The position numbers were made by a program, and so were the translations under genes. From JAWLCG01 sp041687295 (GTDB lineage Bacteria > Planctomycetota > Phycisphaerae > SM23-33 > FEN-1343): a stretch of DNA of 6,437 bases. The stretch covers positions 1 to 6,437 of the forward strand of contig JAWLCG010000295.1 of assembly GCA_041687295.1 (NCBI GenBank). The letters are read 5' to 3'. Position 1 is the first letter of the stretch. Each line of letters opens with the position of its first letter. Under the pieces are notes generated by a model, which was not told the origin of the DNA, made no database searches, and saw only the letters and a list, made by a program, of their open reading frames with translations. Of the stretch, positions 1 to 6,184 are shown piece after piece.

Positions 1-29
1 CCCACGCGGCACTGCGTCCGGCCTACGGG
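1..29. repeat. Degenerate copy of the dispersed palindromic repeat found at 6252-6333
   Basis: Bases 11-29 (ACTGCGTCCGGCCTACGGG) match 6315-6333 exactly over 19 bp. The left part differs (GCGGC where the other copy has GCCGG), so the internal palindrome is broken here. It begins at or before the window edge and lies 23 bp beyond the stop codon of the minus-strand antiporter, that is, on its 3' side. It looks like a decayed member of a dispersed intergenic repeat family; no terminator-like T-run accompanies it. Confidence 0.6.
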
Positions 30-51
30 AAGTCGCAGCCATGACGGCGGT

Positions 52-1023
52 CTACCCGCCGCGGGCGAAGAGGACGACGACGTAGACGGCGTACAGGGCG
101 AGGCTGGCCAGGCCCTCGCGGCGGTCCATGACCCGGAAGGGCCGACCCAGGAACATGAACAGGAACAGCAGGACGCTGGCCAGGATCGTGATGCCGACGT
201 CGACGTTGGCCCCCGGCGCCAACGGCAGCGGGCGGATCAGGGCCGTCAGGCCCAGGATGAACAAGACGTTGAAGATGTTCGAGCCGACGACGTTGCCGAC
301 GGCCAGGTCGATCTTGCCCCGCCGGGCGGCCATCGCCGAGGTCGCCAGCTCCGGCAGCGAGGTGCCCAGGGCCACGATGGTCAGGCCGATGGCCCACTCG
401 CTGACGCCCAGGCCGCGGGCCACGGTTGTCGCGCCGTCGACCACCCCGCGGGCCCCCAGCGTCAGGGCGGCCAGGCCCAGGGCGACCTTGCCCGCGTTGA
501 CCAGCCAGGGCGGCGGGGGGTTCAGGTCGGCGGCGGGCTCGCGCGACCGCTCGAGCAGGGCCAGGTTCACCATGGAGTACAGGAACACCGCGAAGAGGCT
601 CAGCAGCACCAGCCCGTCGATGCGGGTCAGGGCATCGGCGGAGCGTCCCTCGAGCCAGACGTCGTTGGCCAGCACGCCCACCAGCACCGCCGCCAGCAGG
701 CTCAGGGGGATCTCCTTCCACACCGTGCCGTGGGCCACCGTCAGCGGGTGGATCAGCGAGGCGATGCCCAGGATCACCAGGACGTTGAGCGTGTTGGAGC
801 CCAGGACGTTGGCGATGGCGATGTCGGTGCTGCCCCGCAGGGCGGCTGAGAGGCTCACGCCCAGCTCGGGGGTGCTCGTGCCGAACGCCACCACCGTCAG
901 GCCCACCAGCAGCTCGCTGACCCGCAGCCGTCGCGCGATGGCCGACGCCCCGCCCACCAGCCACTCCGCCCCGCCCACCAGCAACGCGAACCCCAGCACC
1001 AGCCAGACCACCGCCAGCAGCAT
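52..1023 (-). CDS. Na+/Ca2+ exchanger family (CaCA, YrbG-like) integral membrane cation antiporter
   Basis: The 323-residue protein is almost entirely hydrophobic helices and carries the two inverted alpha-repeats of the CaCA superfamily. Repeat 1 has GTSTPEL at residues 48-54 followed by GSNTLN at 75-80; repeat 2 has GTSLPEL at 220-226 followed by GSNIFN at 247-252. The glutamates in the two TPEL/LPEL motifs are the family's ion-coordinating residues. A hydrophilic, proline-rich loop (about 156-173) separates the halves, as usual. Length fits bacterial YrbG/CaxA-type members of about 310-370 residues. It should exchange Ca2+ (or another cation) for Na+ or H+ across the inner membrane; ion preference cannot be read from sequence. 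The ATG at 1023 is preceded by AAGGGAG three bases upstream and starts directly with a membrane helix. An in-frame ATG at 1092 would add 23 polar residues and is less likely. It is transcribed divergently from the kinase gene. Confidence 0.93.
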   Translation of the reverse strand: MLLAVVWLVLGFALLVGGAEWLVGGASAIARRLRVSELLVGLTVVAFGTSTPELGVSLSAALRGSTDIAIANVLGSNTLNVLVILGIASLIHPLTVAHGTVWKEIPLSLLAAVLVGVLANDVWLEGRSADALTRIDGLVLLSLFAVFLYSMVNLALLERSREPAADLNPPPPWLVNAGKVALGLAALTLGARGVVDGATTVARGLGVSEWAIGLTIVALGTSLPELATSAMAARRGKIDLAVGNVVGSNIFNVLFILGLTALIRPLPLAPGANVDVGITILASVLLFLFMFLGRPFRVMDRREGLASLALYAVYVVVLFARGG

Positions 1024-1130
1024 CGTCTCCCTTTCGCAGGCGGGGGCCCCGGCGCCGACGCGGCGCGGGTCCACCCCGAGCCATCTTCCCATGCCCGCCT
1101 CGGGCGGGCAACGAAAACCGACCCCGGCGG
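1024..1130 (-). promoter_or_regulatory. Structured leader region upstream of the antiporter
   Basis: Two perfect stem-loops lie before the antiporter start: an 8-bp stem with a 3-nt loop at 1092-1110 (TGCCCGCC / GGCGGGCA) and a 6-bp stem with a 3-nt loop at 1052-1066 (GCGCCG / CGGCGC). Both would sit in the 5' leader of a minus-strand transcript if it starts upstream of 1110. No known riboswitch consensus was recognised and no convincing minus-strand promoter was found. In DNA this GC-rich, short stems arise easily by chance, so a regulatory role is only a possibility. Confidence 0.25.
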
Positions 1131-1218
1131 CGGCGTTCCGTAGCGTCTGACCATCCGACGGGCGGGTGCGGTGGGCCGCGTCGGGGACAGCCCGCCGGGA
1201 TGCCCACGGAAGGCATTC

Positions 1219-1254
1219 TGTGGGCTTGGTCCGGAGGGGCCTATAATGGCATGG
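1219..1254 (+). promoter_or_regulatory. Candidate sigma-70-type promoter for the lipid kinase / phosphoesterase unit
   Basis: A perfect -10 hexamer TATAAT occurs at 1242-1247, which stands out in DNA this GC-rich. The -35 region at 17 bp spacing (1219-1224, TGTGGG) is a poor match. A start near 1254 would give a leader of about 46 nt to the GTG at 1300. The 6-bp inverted repeat GCCCAC/GTGGGC (1202-1207 and 1220-1225) overlaps the -35 position and could be an operator or chance. The promoter lies inside the extended frame opening at 1171, which argues for the downstream start. Confidence 0.5.
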
Positions 1255-1299
1255 TGGGTGGTACGGCACCGGGACGGTGAGTCTTGGGGGAGGTCGCTC

Positions 1300-2220
1300 G
1301 TGAGGTATCGAGTCATCGTCAACGGCAAGTCGGGCACGATCCTGCGGCAGGGCCAGCAGGAGGTGGTGGCCCGCATGGAGGAGCTCTTCCGGCAGGCCGG
1401 GGCCGAGGCGGAGATCCAGGTCGCCACCGGCCCGGCCATCGGCGAGGCCCTGGACAAGGCCCTGGCCAGCGACGCCGACGCGGTCATCCTCGCCGGCGGC
1501 GACGGCACGATCAGCTCGTCGCTGGCCCAGGCGGTCGCCGGCGACAAGCCGATCGGCATCCTGCCGCTGGGGACCTTCAACCTGCTCGCCCGCGACCTCG
1601 ACGTGCCGCTGGAGCTCGACGAGGCGATCCCCCGGCTGGTCGGCGCTGAGATCCGCCCGGTGGACCTGGCCGAGGTGAACGGGCGGCTCTACTCGTGCAA
1701 CTCGATGATCGGCCCGGTGCCCCTGCTGGCCCGCCAGCGCGAGCGCCTGCGGGGCGGGGCGGCGCTGACGGTGGTCTTCGGCGTCCTCCGCGAGGCCGTG
1801 CGCCTGATGTGGCGCTACCCCACGCTCACCATCGAGGTCGACCTCGGCGAGGGGCCCCGCCAGTTCAAGGCCGGCGCCCTCGCCGTCACCAACAACGCCT
1901 ACGAGGACGTCATCGGGCGGCTGTTCCCCTCGCGGGCGACGCTCGACAGCGGCATGCTCGCGCTGTACATCGTCGAGCACCGCTCGCGTCTGGGCATGCT
2001 CTGGCTGATGCTCGCGCTGATGCTGGGCCGCTGGAAGACCGACCGCGACCTGGAGGTGCTGCGGGCGACGCAGCTGACCGTCAACAGCCTGGCCGGGCAT
2101 CTCCGCGTCAGCAACGACGGCGAGCTGCTGCACCTGAAAACCCCCCTGCGCTTCCGCATCCGCCCCGGCGTGCTGCGGATGCTGGTGCCCCAGTCCAAGC
2201 GCGCCGAGCAGACCGAGTGA
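1300..2220 (+). CDS. Diacylglycerol kinase catalytic-domain protein (YegS/DgkB-like lipid kinase)
   Basis: The 306-residue protein belongs to the NAD-kinase-like DAGK_cat/YegS fold, which phosphorylates diacylglycerol, sphingoid or related lipids with ATP. Visible landmarks are the start VNGKSG (7-12), the nucleotide-binding GGDGT at 66-70, LPLGTFNLLARDL at 88-100 (equivalent to the family LPLGTGNDFAR block), LDSGML at 215-220 and the C-terminal NDGE at 272-275. The Phe-Asn in GTFN is seen in a subgroup whose substrates are mostly uncharacterised. There is no signal peptide; a hydrophobic stretch at 231-242 may contact the membrane. The GTG start follows GGAGGT (1289-1294) with five-base spacing. 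The frame is open from 1171, but that region has no good ribosome site and contains the putative promoter. The phosphoesterase follows 10 bp downstream, so both are probably cotranscribed. The fold is clear; the substrate is not. Confidence 0.88.
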   Translation: MRYRVIVNGKSGTILRQGQQEVVARMEELFRQAGAEAEIQVATGPAIGEALDKALASDADAVILAGGDGTISSSLAQAVAGDKPIGILPLGTFNLLARDLDVPLELDEAIPRLVGAEIRPVDLAEVNGRLYSCNSMIGPVPLLARQRERLRGGAALTVVFGVLREAVRLMWRYPTLTIEVDLGEGPRQFKAGALAVTNNAYEDVIGRLFPSRATLDSGMLALYIVEHRSRLGMLWLMLALMLGRWKTDRDLEVLRATQLTVNSLAGHLRVSNDGELLHLKTPLRFRIRPGVLRMLVPQSKRAEQTE

Positions 2221-2230
2221 CCGGCGGCCC

Positions 2231-3094
2231 ATGCGGACCCTTGCCCACATGTCGGACCTACACTTCGGGCGGGTGGACCCCGCCATCGTCGAGGGCCTGC
2301 TCGCCTCGCTACGGGCCGATGCGCCCGACCTGGTCGTCGTCAGCGGCGACCTGACCCAGACCGCCTCGCACAGCCAGTTCCGCCAGGCCCGCGATTTCCT
2401 GGCCCGCCTGCCCGTGGACCACCTGGTGATCCCGGGCAACCACGACATCCCCGGCTGGAACCTGCTGGAGCGCTTCACCCAGCCGCTGGGACGCTACCGG
2501 CGGTACATCGCACGCGAGATCAACCCCAGCTACGTCGATGACGAGCTGGCCATCCAGTGTCTCAACACGGCCCGGCCTCTCGTGCTGAGCCTGCACATGG
2601 GCGAGGGATTCCTGCTCTACCGCCAGCTCAACCGGGCGCGGTCGTTCTTTCGGGCCCAGGCCCAGGGGCGGTTCCGCATCGTCGTGACGCACCACCCCTT
2701 CATGCCCGCCCCCGAGCCGCGCCACCGCCGCGTCGTGGGCCGGGCCACGGCCGCCCTGCGGGCGTTCGAGGCCCTCGACGTCGAGCTGCTGCTGGCCGGG
2801 CACCTGCACCAGGCCTTCAGCGGCGACGTCAGCGAGCACCACACCTTCGTCCGCCGCTCCATGCTCGTGATCCAGTCGGCCACCACCACCTCCACCCGCC
2901 TGCGGGGCGAGGAGAACGCCTACAACCGCATCGTCATCGACGGCCACGACAGCGTCAGCGTCGAGATGATGGTCTGGAACGGCCAGCTTTTCGAGCGCGT
3001 CGCCACCACCGCCTTCACCCGTCGCGGCCAGCGCTGGATCCAGGCCCTCCCCGAGGAGCCCAAGCTCATCGACCGCCCCGACGAGAAACCCTAG
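2231..3094 (+). CDS. Calcineurin-like metallophosphoesterase
   Basis: The 287-residue protein has the full two-metal phosphoesterase signature in order: SDLHFG (8-13, Asp9 and His11), GD (39-40), GNHD (69-72), THHP (153-156) and GHLH (190-193). These should bind a dinuclear Mn/Fe-type centre and hydrolyse a phosphomono- or diester. The family includes CpdA (cyclic nucleotide), LpxH (UDP-diacylglucosamine) and many of unknown substrate; the sequence does not decide between them. There is no signal peptide, so the site is likely cytoplasmic or membrane-peripheral. The ATG at 2231 keeps the short MRTLAHMSDLH start typical of the family; the next Met (residue 7) would cut into the first strand. 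No clear Shine-Dalgarno site precedes it, so translation may depend on coupling to the kinase gene ending 10 bp upstream. That pairing suggests lipid- or phospho-metabolite turnover, but this is inference. Confidence 0.9.
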   Translation: MRTLAHMSDLHFGRVDPAIVEGLLASLRADAPDLVVVSGDLTQTASHSQFRQARDFLARLPVDHLVIPGNHDIPGWNLLERFTQPLGRYRRYIAREINPSYVDDELAIQCLNTARPLVLSLHMGEGFLLYRQLNRARSFFRAQAQGRFRIVVTHHPFMPAPEPRHRRVVGRATAALRAFEALDVELLLAGHLHQAFSGDVSEHHTFVRRSMLVIQSATTTSTRLRGEENAYNRIVIDGHDSVSVEMMVWNGQLFERVATTAFTRRGQRWIQALPEEPKLIDRPDEKP

Positions 3095-3110
3095 CCGCTC
3101 TCCGAGCGCC

Positions 3111-3165
3111 CGGCGCCAAAGCGACCCTGGGCCATATGGAGTGCGGCGAGAATCGCCGCTTTGGC
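3111..3165. repeat. Intergenic palindromic element with two mutually exclusive stems
   Basis: A 7-bp perfect stem GCGGCGA/TCGCCGC with loop GAA sits at 3143-3159. A second, 9-bp stem pairs GCCAAAGCG (3115-3123) with CGCTTTGGC (3157-3165) and shares bases 3157-3159 with the first, so both cannot form fully together. The palindrome CCATATGG (3132-3139) lies in the loop of the longer stem. Only TTT follows the short hairpin, so it is a weak terminator at best. It lies just 3' of the phosphoesterase and resembles a dispersed intergenic palindrome; copy number elsewhere is unknown. Confidence 0.45.
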
Positions 3166-3256
3166 TGGGCCGGTCGTCGCCCCCCGCGCCTGCCGGGCCT
3201 CACTACGTTCGACCCGGCCTACGCGCAGCCGCGGCGGCCTTTCTGGAGGCACGTTC

Positions 3257-3286
3257 TGGACAACACCGCCCCGGTGCGCCTATCCT
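3257..3286 (+). promoter_or_regulatory. Candidate promoter for the SGNH hydrolase / deacetylase unit
   Basis: TGGACA at 3257-3262 (one mismatch to TTGACA) and TATCCT at 3281-3286 (two mismatches to TATAAT) are 18 bp apart. Initiation near 3293 would leave a leader of about 34 nt with GAGGAGA at 3314-3320 before the ATG at 3327. This is sequence resemblance only; there is no experimental support. Confidence 0.4.
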
Positions 3287-3326
3287 GCGGGCGACGGTTC
3301 GCATGACACGGCAGAGGAGACCTCGC

Positions 3327-4061
3327 ATGGCCAAGGCGCGTTCATCGGTGGATCGGCTGCTCGAACAGGTGCCGGCGGTCCCGCGGCTCAAGTCGCCCGG
3401 GCCGTTGGGCGTCAAGGTGATGCAGGACGAGGCCCGCCCGGGCTTCGACCGGTCCAACGCGCTGCTGAAGATGGCGGGCGTTCGGCCTGACCTGGTGATG
3501 ATCGGCGACTCGCTGACCGCCGGCTGGCAGGCCGGTCCGCTGCTGGCCGACCTGTTCCCCATCGTCGTCAACCGCGGTATCGGGGGCGACTCGGCCAAGT
3601 GGCTCGTCCACCGCATCGACGCCGACGTCGTGCAGCTGAGGCCCCGGGCCGTCACGCTGATGATCGGCACCAACGACATCAGCCATCGCTTCGGCTACGA
3701 CTCCAACGCGAAGATCGTCCGCGACTACCGTAACCACATGACGGCCATCCTCGACCAGATCGCCAGAGCGAAGCTCGAGGCCTACATCGGCACCATCCCG
3801 CCGGTTCGGCCCACGATGCTCGACGACGTCCACAACCGCCGCAAGCAGGAGTGCATCCCGCCGATGAACGACGTGCTGGCCCGGCTGGTCCGCCGCCGGC
3901 GGATGCACCTGGTGGACTACTACCCGCAGTTCCTGGCCGAGGACGGCGCCAGCCTGCGGGCGGACCTGGCCACCGACTCCTGCCACCACAACGCCCGCGG
4001 ACAGTACCTGCTGACCCTCACGCTGCGCCAGGCCGTCCAGCGGGCCCGGGCAGGGGAGTGA
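3327..4061 (+). CDS. SGNH/GDSL-family hydrolase (lipase/acylhydrolase-like)
   Basis: The 244-residue protein carries all four SGNH blocks: IGDSLTAGW with nucleophile Ser62 (59-67), the block II glycine in NRGIGGDS (82-89), GTND with oxyanion Asn116 (114-117), and the DxxH acid/base pair as DSCH (Asp217, His220). Such enzymes cleave ester bonds, commonly O-acetyl groups on carbohydrates, or lipid esters; the acyl substrate cannot be told from sequence. The block layout around GIGGDS and GTNDI resembles the PAF-acetylhydrolase/sialate-esterase-like branch. The first 50 residues are basic then polar, with no signal peptide, so a cytoplasmic location is expected. The ATG at 3327 has GAGGAGA (3314-3320) six bases upstream; the frame is open further 5' to 3141, but that part overlaps the putative promoter and reads as non-coding. 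The deacetylase gene starts 4 bp after its stop, so the two form a likely operon. Confidence 0.9.
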   Translation: MAKARSSVDRLLEQVPAVPRLKSPGPLGVKVMQDEARPGFDRSNALLKMAGVRPDLVMIGDSLTAGWQAGPLLADLFPIVVNRGIGGDSAKWLVHRIDADVVQLRPRAVTLMIGTNDISHRFGYDSNAKIVRDYRNHMTAILDQIARAKLEAYIGTIPPVRPTMLDDVHNRRKQECIPPMNDVLARLVRRRRMHLVDYYPQFLAEDGASLRADLATDSCHHNARGQYLLTLTLRQAVQRARAGE

Positions 4062-4065
4062 ACCG

Positions 4066-4755
4066 ATGAAGAACATCGCATTCGTCGTGGCCCATCCGGA
4101 CGACCTGGCCCACAGCATGGGCGGCACGGCCCTGCTGCTCAAGGACGACTACCGCCTGCACGTGTTCTGCCTGACCAAGGGCGAGCGGGGCATCAAGGGC
4201 AAGAGCCTCGCCGAGGCCGCCGCCATCCGCGAGAAAGAAGAGCAGGCCGCCGCCGACCTCCTCGGCGCCGAGCTGAGCTTCCTGGGTCAGATCGACGGGG
4301 AGGTCTTCGCCGACCGCGCCGCCTGCGAGGACCTCGCGGTCCGCCTCAAGGCCCTGGAGCCGGCGGGCCTGTTCACCCTCTGGCCGATCAACGTCGCCGA
4401 CCACATCGCCGCCTACACGATCGCCACCAAGGCCCTGCACCTGGCCGGGCGGTTCCACGAGACGGAGATCTACATGAGCGAGTCCGGCCCCGGCGGCCAG
4501 ACCAACATGTACGAGCCCGACCTCTACGTCGACATCACGCCCGTCGTCGACGCCAAGCGCGAGCTGATCCGCTGCCACCGCTCGCAGAACGCTACCGAGG
4601 CCAACGTCGAGAAGGTCCTCGACCGCAACCGCTTCCGCGGCCTGCTGGCCCGCTGCGAGTTCGCCGAGCCCTTCAAGCTCGTCAACCCCCCCGTCAACCA
4701 GCGCTGGGGCAAACCCTGGTCGAGCCTCCTGCTGAACATCGCCGCAAACGGGTAA
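4066..4755 (+). CDS. PIG-L / LmbE-family N-deacetylase
   Basis: The 229-residue protein opens with the Rossmann-like start and metal-binding AHPDD (9-13) of the PIG-L superfamily, whose members remove N-acetyl groups from GlcNAc-containing substrates in a Zn2+-dependent way (GlcNAc-PI, mycothiol and bacillithiol precursors, glycopeptide antibiotics, chitooligosaccharides). The TKGERG segment (38-43) follows, and the third metal ligand is probably His113 in NVADH (109-113), where the family usually has HPDH. His171 in the RCHRSQ motif (169-174) corresponds to the conserved C-terminal HxSQ-type segment. Length matches compact family members. There is no signal peptide. GGGGAG just before the SGNH stop serves as ribosome site, and the gene follows after only 4 bp, implying cotranscription and perhaps sequential removal of O- and N-acyl groups from one molecule (inference). 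The actual substrate is unknown. Confidence 0.9.
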   Translation: MKNIAFVVAHPDDLAHSMGGTALLLKDDYRLHVFCLTKGERGIKGKSLAEAAAIREKEEQAAADLLGAELSFLGQIDGEVFADRAACEDLAVRLKALEPAGLFTLWPINVADHIAAYTIATKALHLAGRFHETEIYMSESGPGGQTNMYEPDLYVDITPVVDAKRELIRCHRSQNATEANVEKVLDRNRFRGLLARCEFAEPFKLVNPPVNQRWGKPWSSLLLNIAANG

Positions 4756-4789
4756 GAGGTAGTTGGGTATGTCTCGCAATGGCATCTTC

Positions 4790-5024
4790 AGACCGGTTTA
4801 CCGGTCTTGGCCCCGCGAAGCGGGGTGTAGCCCAGGGCTTATAGCCCTGGGGACCGGGGCCGTCCCTGTGCGCCCCTCCTCAGCCCGCTTCAGCGGGCTT
4901 ACCCGCAGGGCGTCTGGAAGCCCGCTGAAGCGGGCTGCGAAGAGGGATTTGCTGGCCCCTGTGTACCCGGCCTAAAAGGCCGGGCCTGAACCCGCTGCGC
5001 GGGCCAAGCCCCGTGAACGGGGCT
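4790..5024. repeat. Cluster of about eight non-identical hairpins filling the deacetylase / URO-D spacer
   Basis: The spacer 4756-5057 holds no credible gene. It is a string of perfect short palindromes: 4790-4807 (AGACCGG, loop TTTA), 4811-4825 (CCCCGC, loop GAA), 4831-4851 (CCCAGGGCT, loop TAT), 4882-4899 (AGCCCGC, loop TTCA), 4919-4936 (AGCCCGC, loop TGAA), 4966-4984 (CCCGGCCT, loop AAA), 4991-5003 (CCCGC, loop TGC) and 5007-5024 (AGCCCCG, loop TGAA). Stems are 5 to 9 bp, with different sequences but intact pairing. None has a T-run for intrinsic termination. The array could act as a transcript-end or mRNA-stability element between the two genes, or be a nest of mobile REP-like units; sequence alone does not decide. 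Confidence 0.8.
4882..4936. repeat. Two 18-bp palindromes in exact inverted orientation
   Basis: Within the hairpin cluster, 4882-4899 (AGCCCGCTTCAGCGGGCT) and 4919-4936 (AGCCCGCTGAAGCGGGCT) are exact reverse complements separated by 19 bp. Each can fold alone, or the two can pair over 18 bp to make one long hairpin. They are the only two hairpins in the cluster that share their full stem sequence, which suggests a paired or duplicated unit. Confidence 0.85.
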
Positions 5025-5057
5025 GCCGAAGCCGTTTCCCCTACCCTGGAGCCTCGC

Positions 5058-6176
5058 ATGACCCCCCGCGAACGATTCCTCCGCGTGCTGAAGTTTCAGC
5101 CGGTCGACTACGTGCCCAACTACGACTTCGGGCCGATGAACCAGGCCCTGCAGGAGCAGTGGTACGCCCAGGGCATGCCCCGCGACGTGGGCTACGGCAA
5201 GTTCTTCGGCCTGGACCGCATGGAGGAGAACGCCCATTCGATCGTCTTCGGCCCGATCCCCGGCGTGCCCGACGCCGGCGTGGTCCGCGAGGATGACGAC
5301 GTGATCGTCCGCCGCGACGCCTGGGGCCGGGAGAGCGCCCAGCCCAAGGCTGGCCGGGGCATGGCCGACGGGGCGCGGCACGTGATCCGCGACGGCATCC
5401 GCGACCGCGCCGACTGGCAGCGGCTCCGCGGCCACTTCCGCGCCGACGAGCCCAAGCGCTACCCCGACCACTGGGACGAGGACAACTGGGCCCAGAAGAA
5501 GGCCCGTTGGGCCCGGCGCGACTACCCGCTCGTGCAGCGTGGCCCCAGCATGGTCGGCGAGATCAAGGAGGTCTTCGGCTTCGAGAACTTCGCCATCGCC
5601 CTCTACGAGGATCGGCCGCTGGTCGAGGAGGTCATGGAGGTCCGCACGCAGCTGGCCCTGGACATCCTGGGCCGGGCGTTTACCGAGGTGGACTTCGACG
5701 TCTTGCACTTCTGGGAGGACATCGCCTTCAACAACGGCCCGATCCTATCGCCCGCGCTGTTCGAGGAGCTGGCCGTGCCGCGGTACAAGCGACTCAGCGA
5801 CTTCTGGCGGAGCTGCGGCGGGGAGATCGTCTCGGTCGACTCCGACGGCGATATCCGCCTGCTGATCCCCGGCTGGCTGCGGGGCGGGGTGAACCACTTC
5901 TGGCCCATGGAGGTCAACGCCGGCATGGACGTGGTCGCCCTGCGGCGGCAGTACGGCCAGGCCTTCAGCATGCGCGGCGGCATCAACAAATACGCCCTGC
6001 TCGGGGGCAAAGAGGCCATCGACCGCGAGCTCGACCGCATCGCCCCGGTCGTGCAGGAGGGCGGCTACATCCCCTCGATCGACCACGGCGTGCCCAACGG
6101 CGTCACCTTCGAGGACCTCTGCTACTACCACGAGCGCAAACGCCAGCTGCTCGGCACGCCGGCGAGGGCGGAGTAG
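5058..6176 (+). CDS. Uroporphyrinogen decarboxylase (URO-D) superfamily protein, methyltransferase-like, not HemE
   Basis: The 372-residue protein has the URO-D superfamily start RERFLRVLKFQPVDYVP (4-20) and conserved C-terminal blocks: HFWEDIAFNNGPILSPALFEEL (217-238), VDSDGDIRLLIPGWLRGGVN (260-279), PMEVNAGMDV (283-292), MRGGINKYALL (305-315) and GGYIPSIDHGVPNGV (335-349). This TIM-barrel superfamily covers HemE and the cobamide-dependent methyltransferases MtaA/MtbA/CmuA. The HemE N-terminal arginine motif (MRQAGR) is absent, so tetrapyrrole decarboxylation is unlikely. The His-x-Cys zinc motif of MtaA-like enzymes is replaced by SVDSDGD (259-265), so a classical zinc-thiol role is doubtful too. 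It probably belongs to a poorly characterised clade, possibly methyl-transfer or demethylation related (inference). The ATG at 5058 has GGAG (5048-5051) six bases upstream; a GTG at 5013 lies inside a hairpin and is rejected. No corrinoid-binding or MtaB/C-type partner gene is nearby. Confidence 0.85.
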   Translation: MTPRERFLRVLKFQPVDYVPNYDFGPMNQALQEQWYAQGMPRDVGYGKFFGLDRMEENAHSIVFGPIPGVPDAGVVREDDDVIVRRDAWGRESAQPKAGRGMADGARHVIRDGIRDRADWQRLRGHFRADEPKRYPDHWDEDNWAQKKARWARRDYPLVQRGPSMVGEIKEVFGFENFAIALYEDRPLVEEVMEVRTQLALDILGRAFTEVDFDVLHFWEDIAFNNGPILSPALFEELAVPRYKRLSDFWRSCGGEIVSVDSDGDIRLLIPGWLRGGVNHFWPMEVNAGMDVVALRRQYGQAFSMRGGINKYALLGGKEAIDRELDRIAPVVQEGGYIPSIDHGVPNGVTFEDLCYYHERKRQLLGTPARAE

Positions 6177-6184
6177 AGGGGGAC

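Noticed and set aside
128..1150. 340-codon plus-strand frame antisense to the antiporter
   Set aside because: Ser/Arg/Thr-rich low-complexity shadow with no motif, fully overlapping a well supported gene.
23..1216. 397-codon minus-strand frame over the antiporter
   Set aside because: Arg/Gly/Pro-rich shadow frame with no domain, overlapping a clear CaCA gene.
52..2478. Very long minus-strand open frame (808 codons) spanning the antiporter and the kinase gene
   Set aside because: Only the last 323 residues show a protein family; the upstream part is antisense to the kinase and phosphoesterase genes and is low-complexity, a common artefact of high GC. The gene starts at 1023.
2231..3094. Naming the phosphoesterase cpdA or lpxH
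   Set aside because: The metal motifs are shared by the whole superfamily and nothing visible separates these substrates.
3143..3162. Rho-independent terminator after the phosphoesterase
   Set aside because: The stem is good but only three T residues follow, so it is listed as a palindromic element instead.
3141..3326. Extended N-terminus for the SGNH hydrolase
   Set aside because: This stretch contains a palindrome and a candidate promoter; the ATG at 3327 has a good ribosome site.
3342..4785. Two long minus-strand frames antisense to the SGNH and deacetylase genes
   Set aside because: Both are rich in Val, Gly, Asp and Gln from codon-complement effects and have no family motifs; the plus-strand genes have intact catalytic motifs.
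4763..4975. 70-codon plus-strand frame in the spacer after the deacetylase
   Set aside because: It runs through consecutive palindromes and has no recognisable protein features.
4790..5024. CRISPR array
   Set aside because: The repeated units differ in sequence and length and have no regular spacers; they are independent palindromes.
5013..5057. GTG start at 5013 for the URO-D protein
   Set aside because: The codon lies inside a hairpin, and the ATG at 5058 is correctly spaced from GGAG and begins the conserved family N-terminus.
5058..6176. HemE (uroporphyrinogen III decarboxylase of haem synthesis)
   Set aside because: The conserved HemE N-terminal arginine motif is missing and no haem genes are adjacent.
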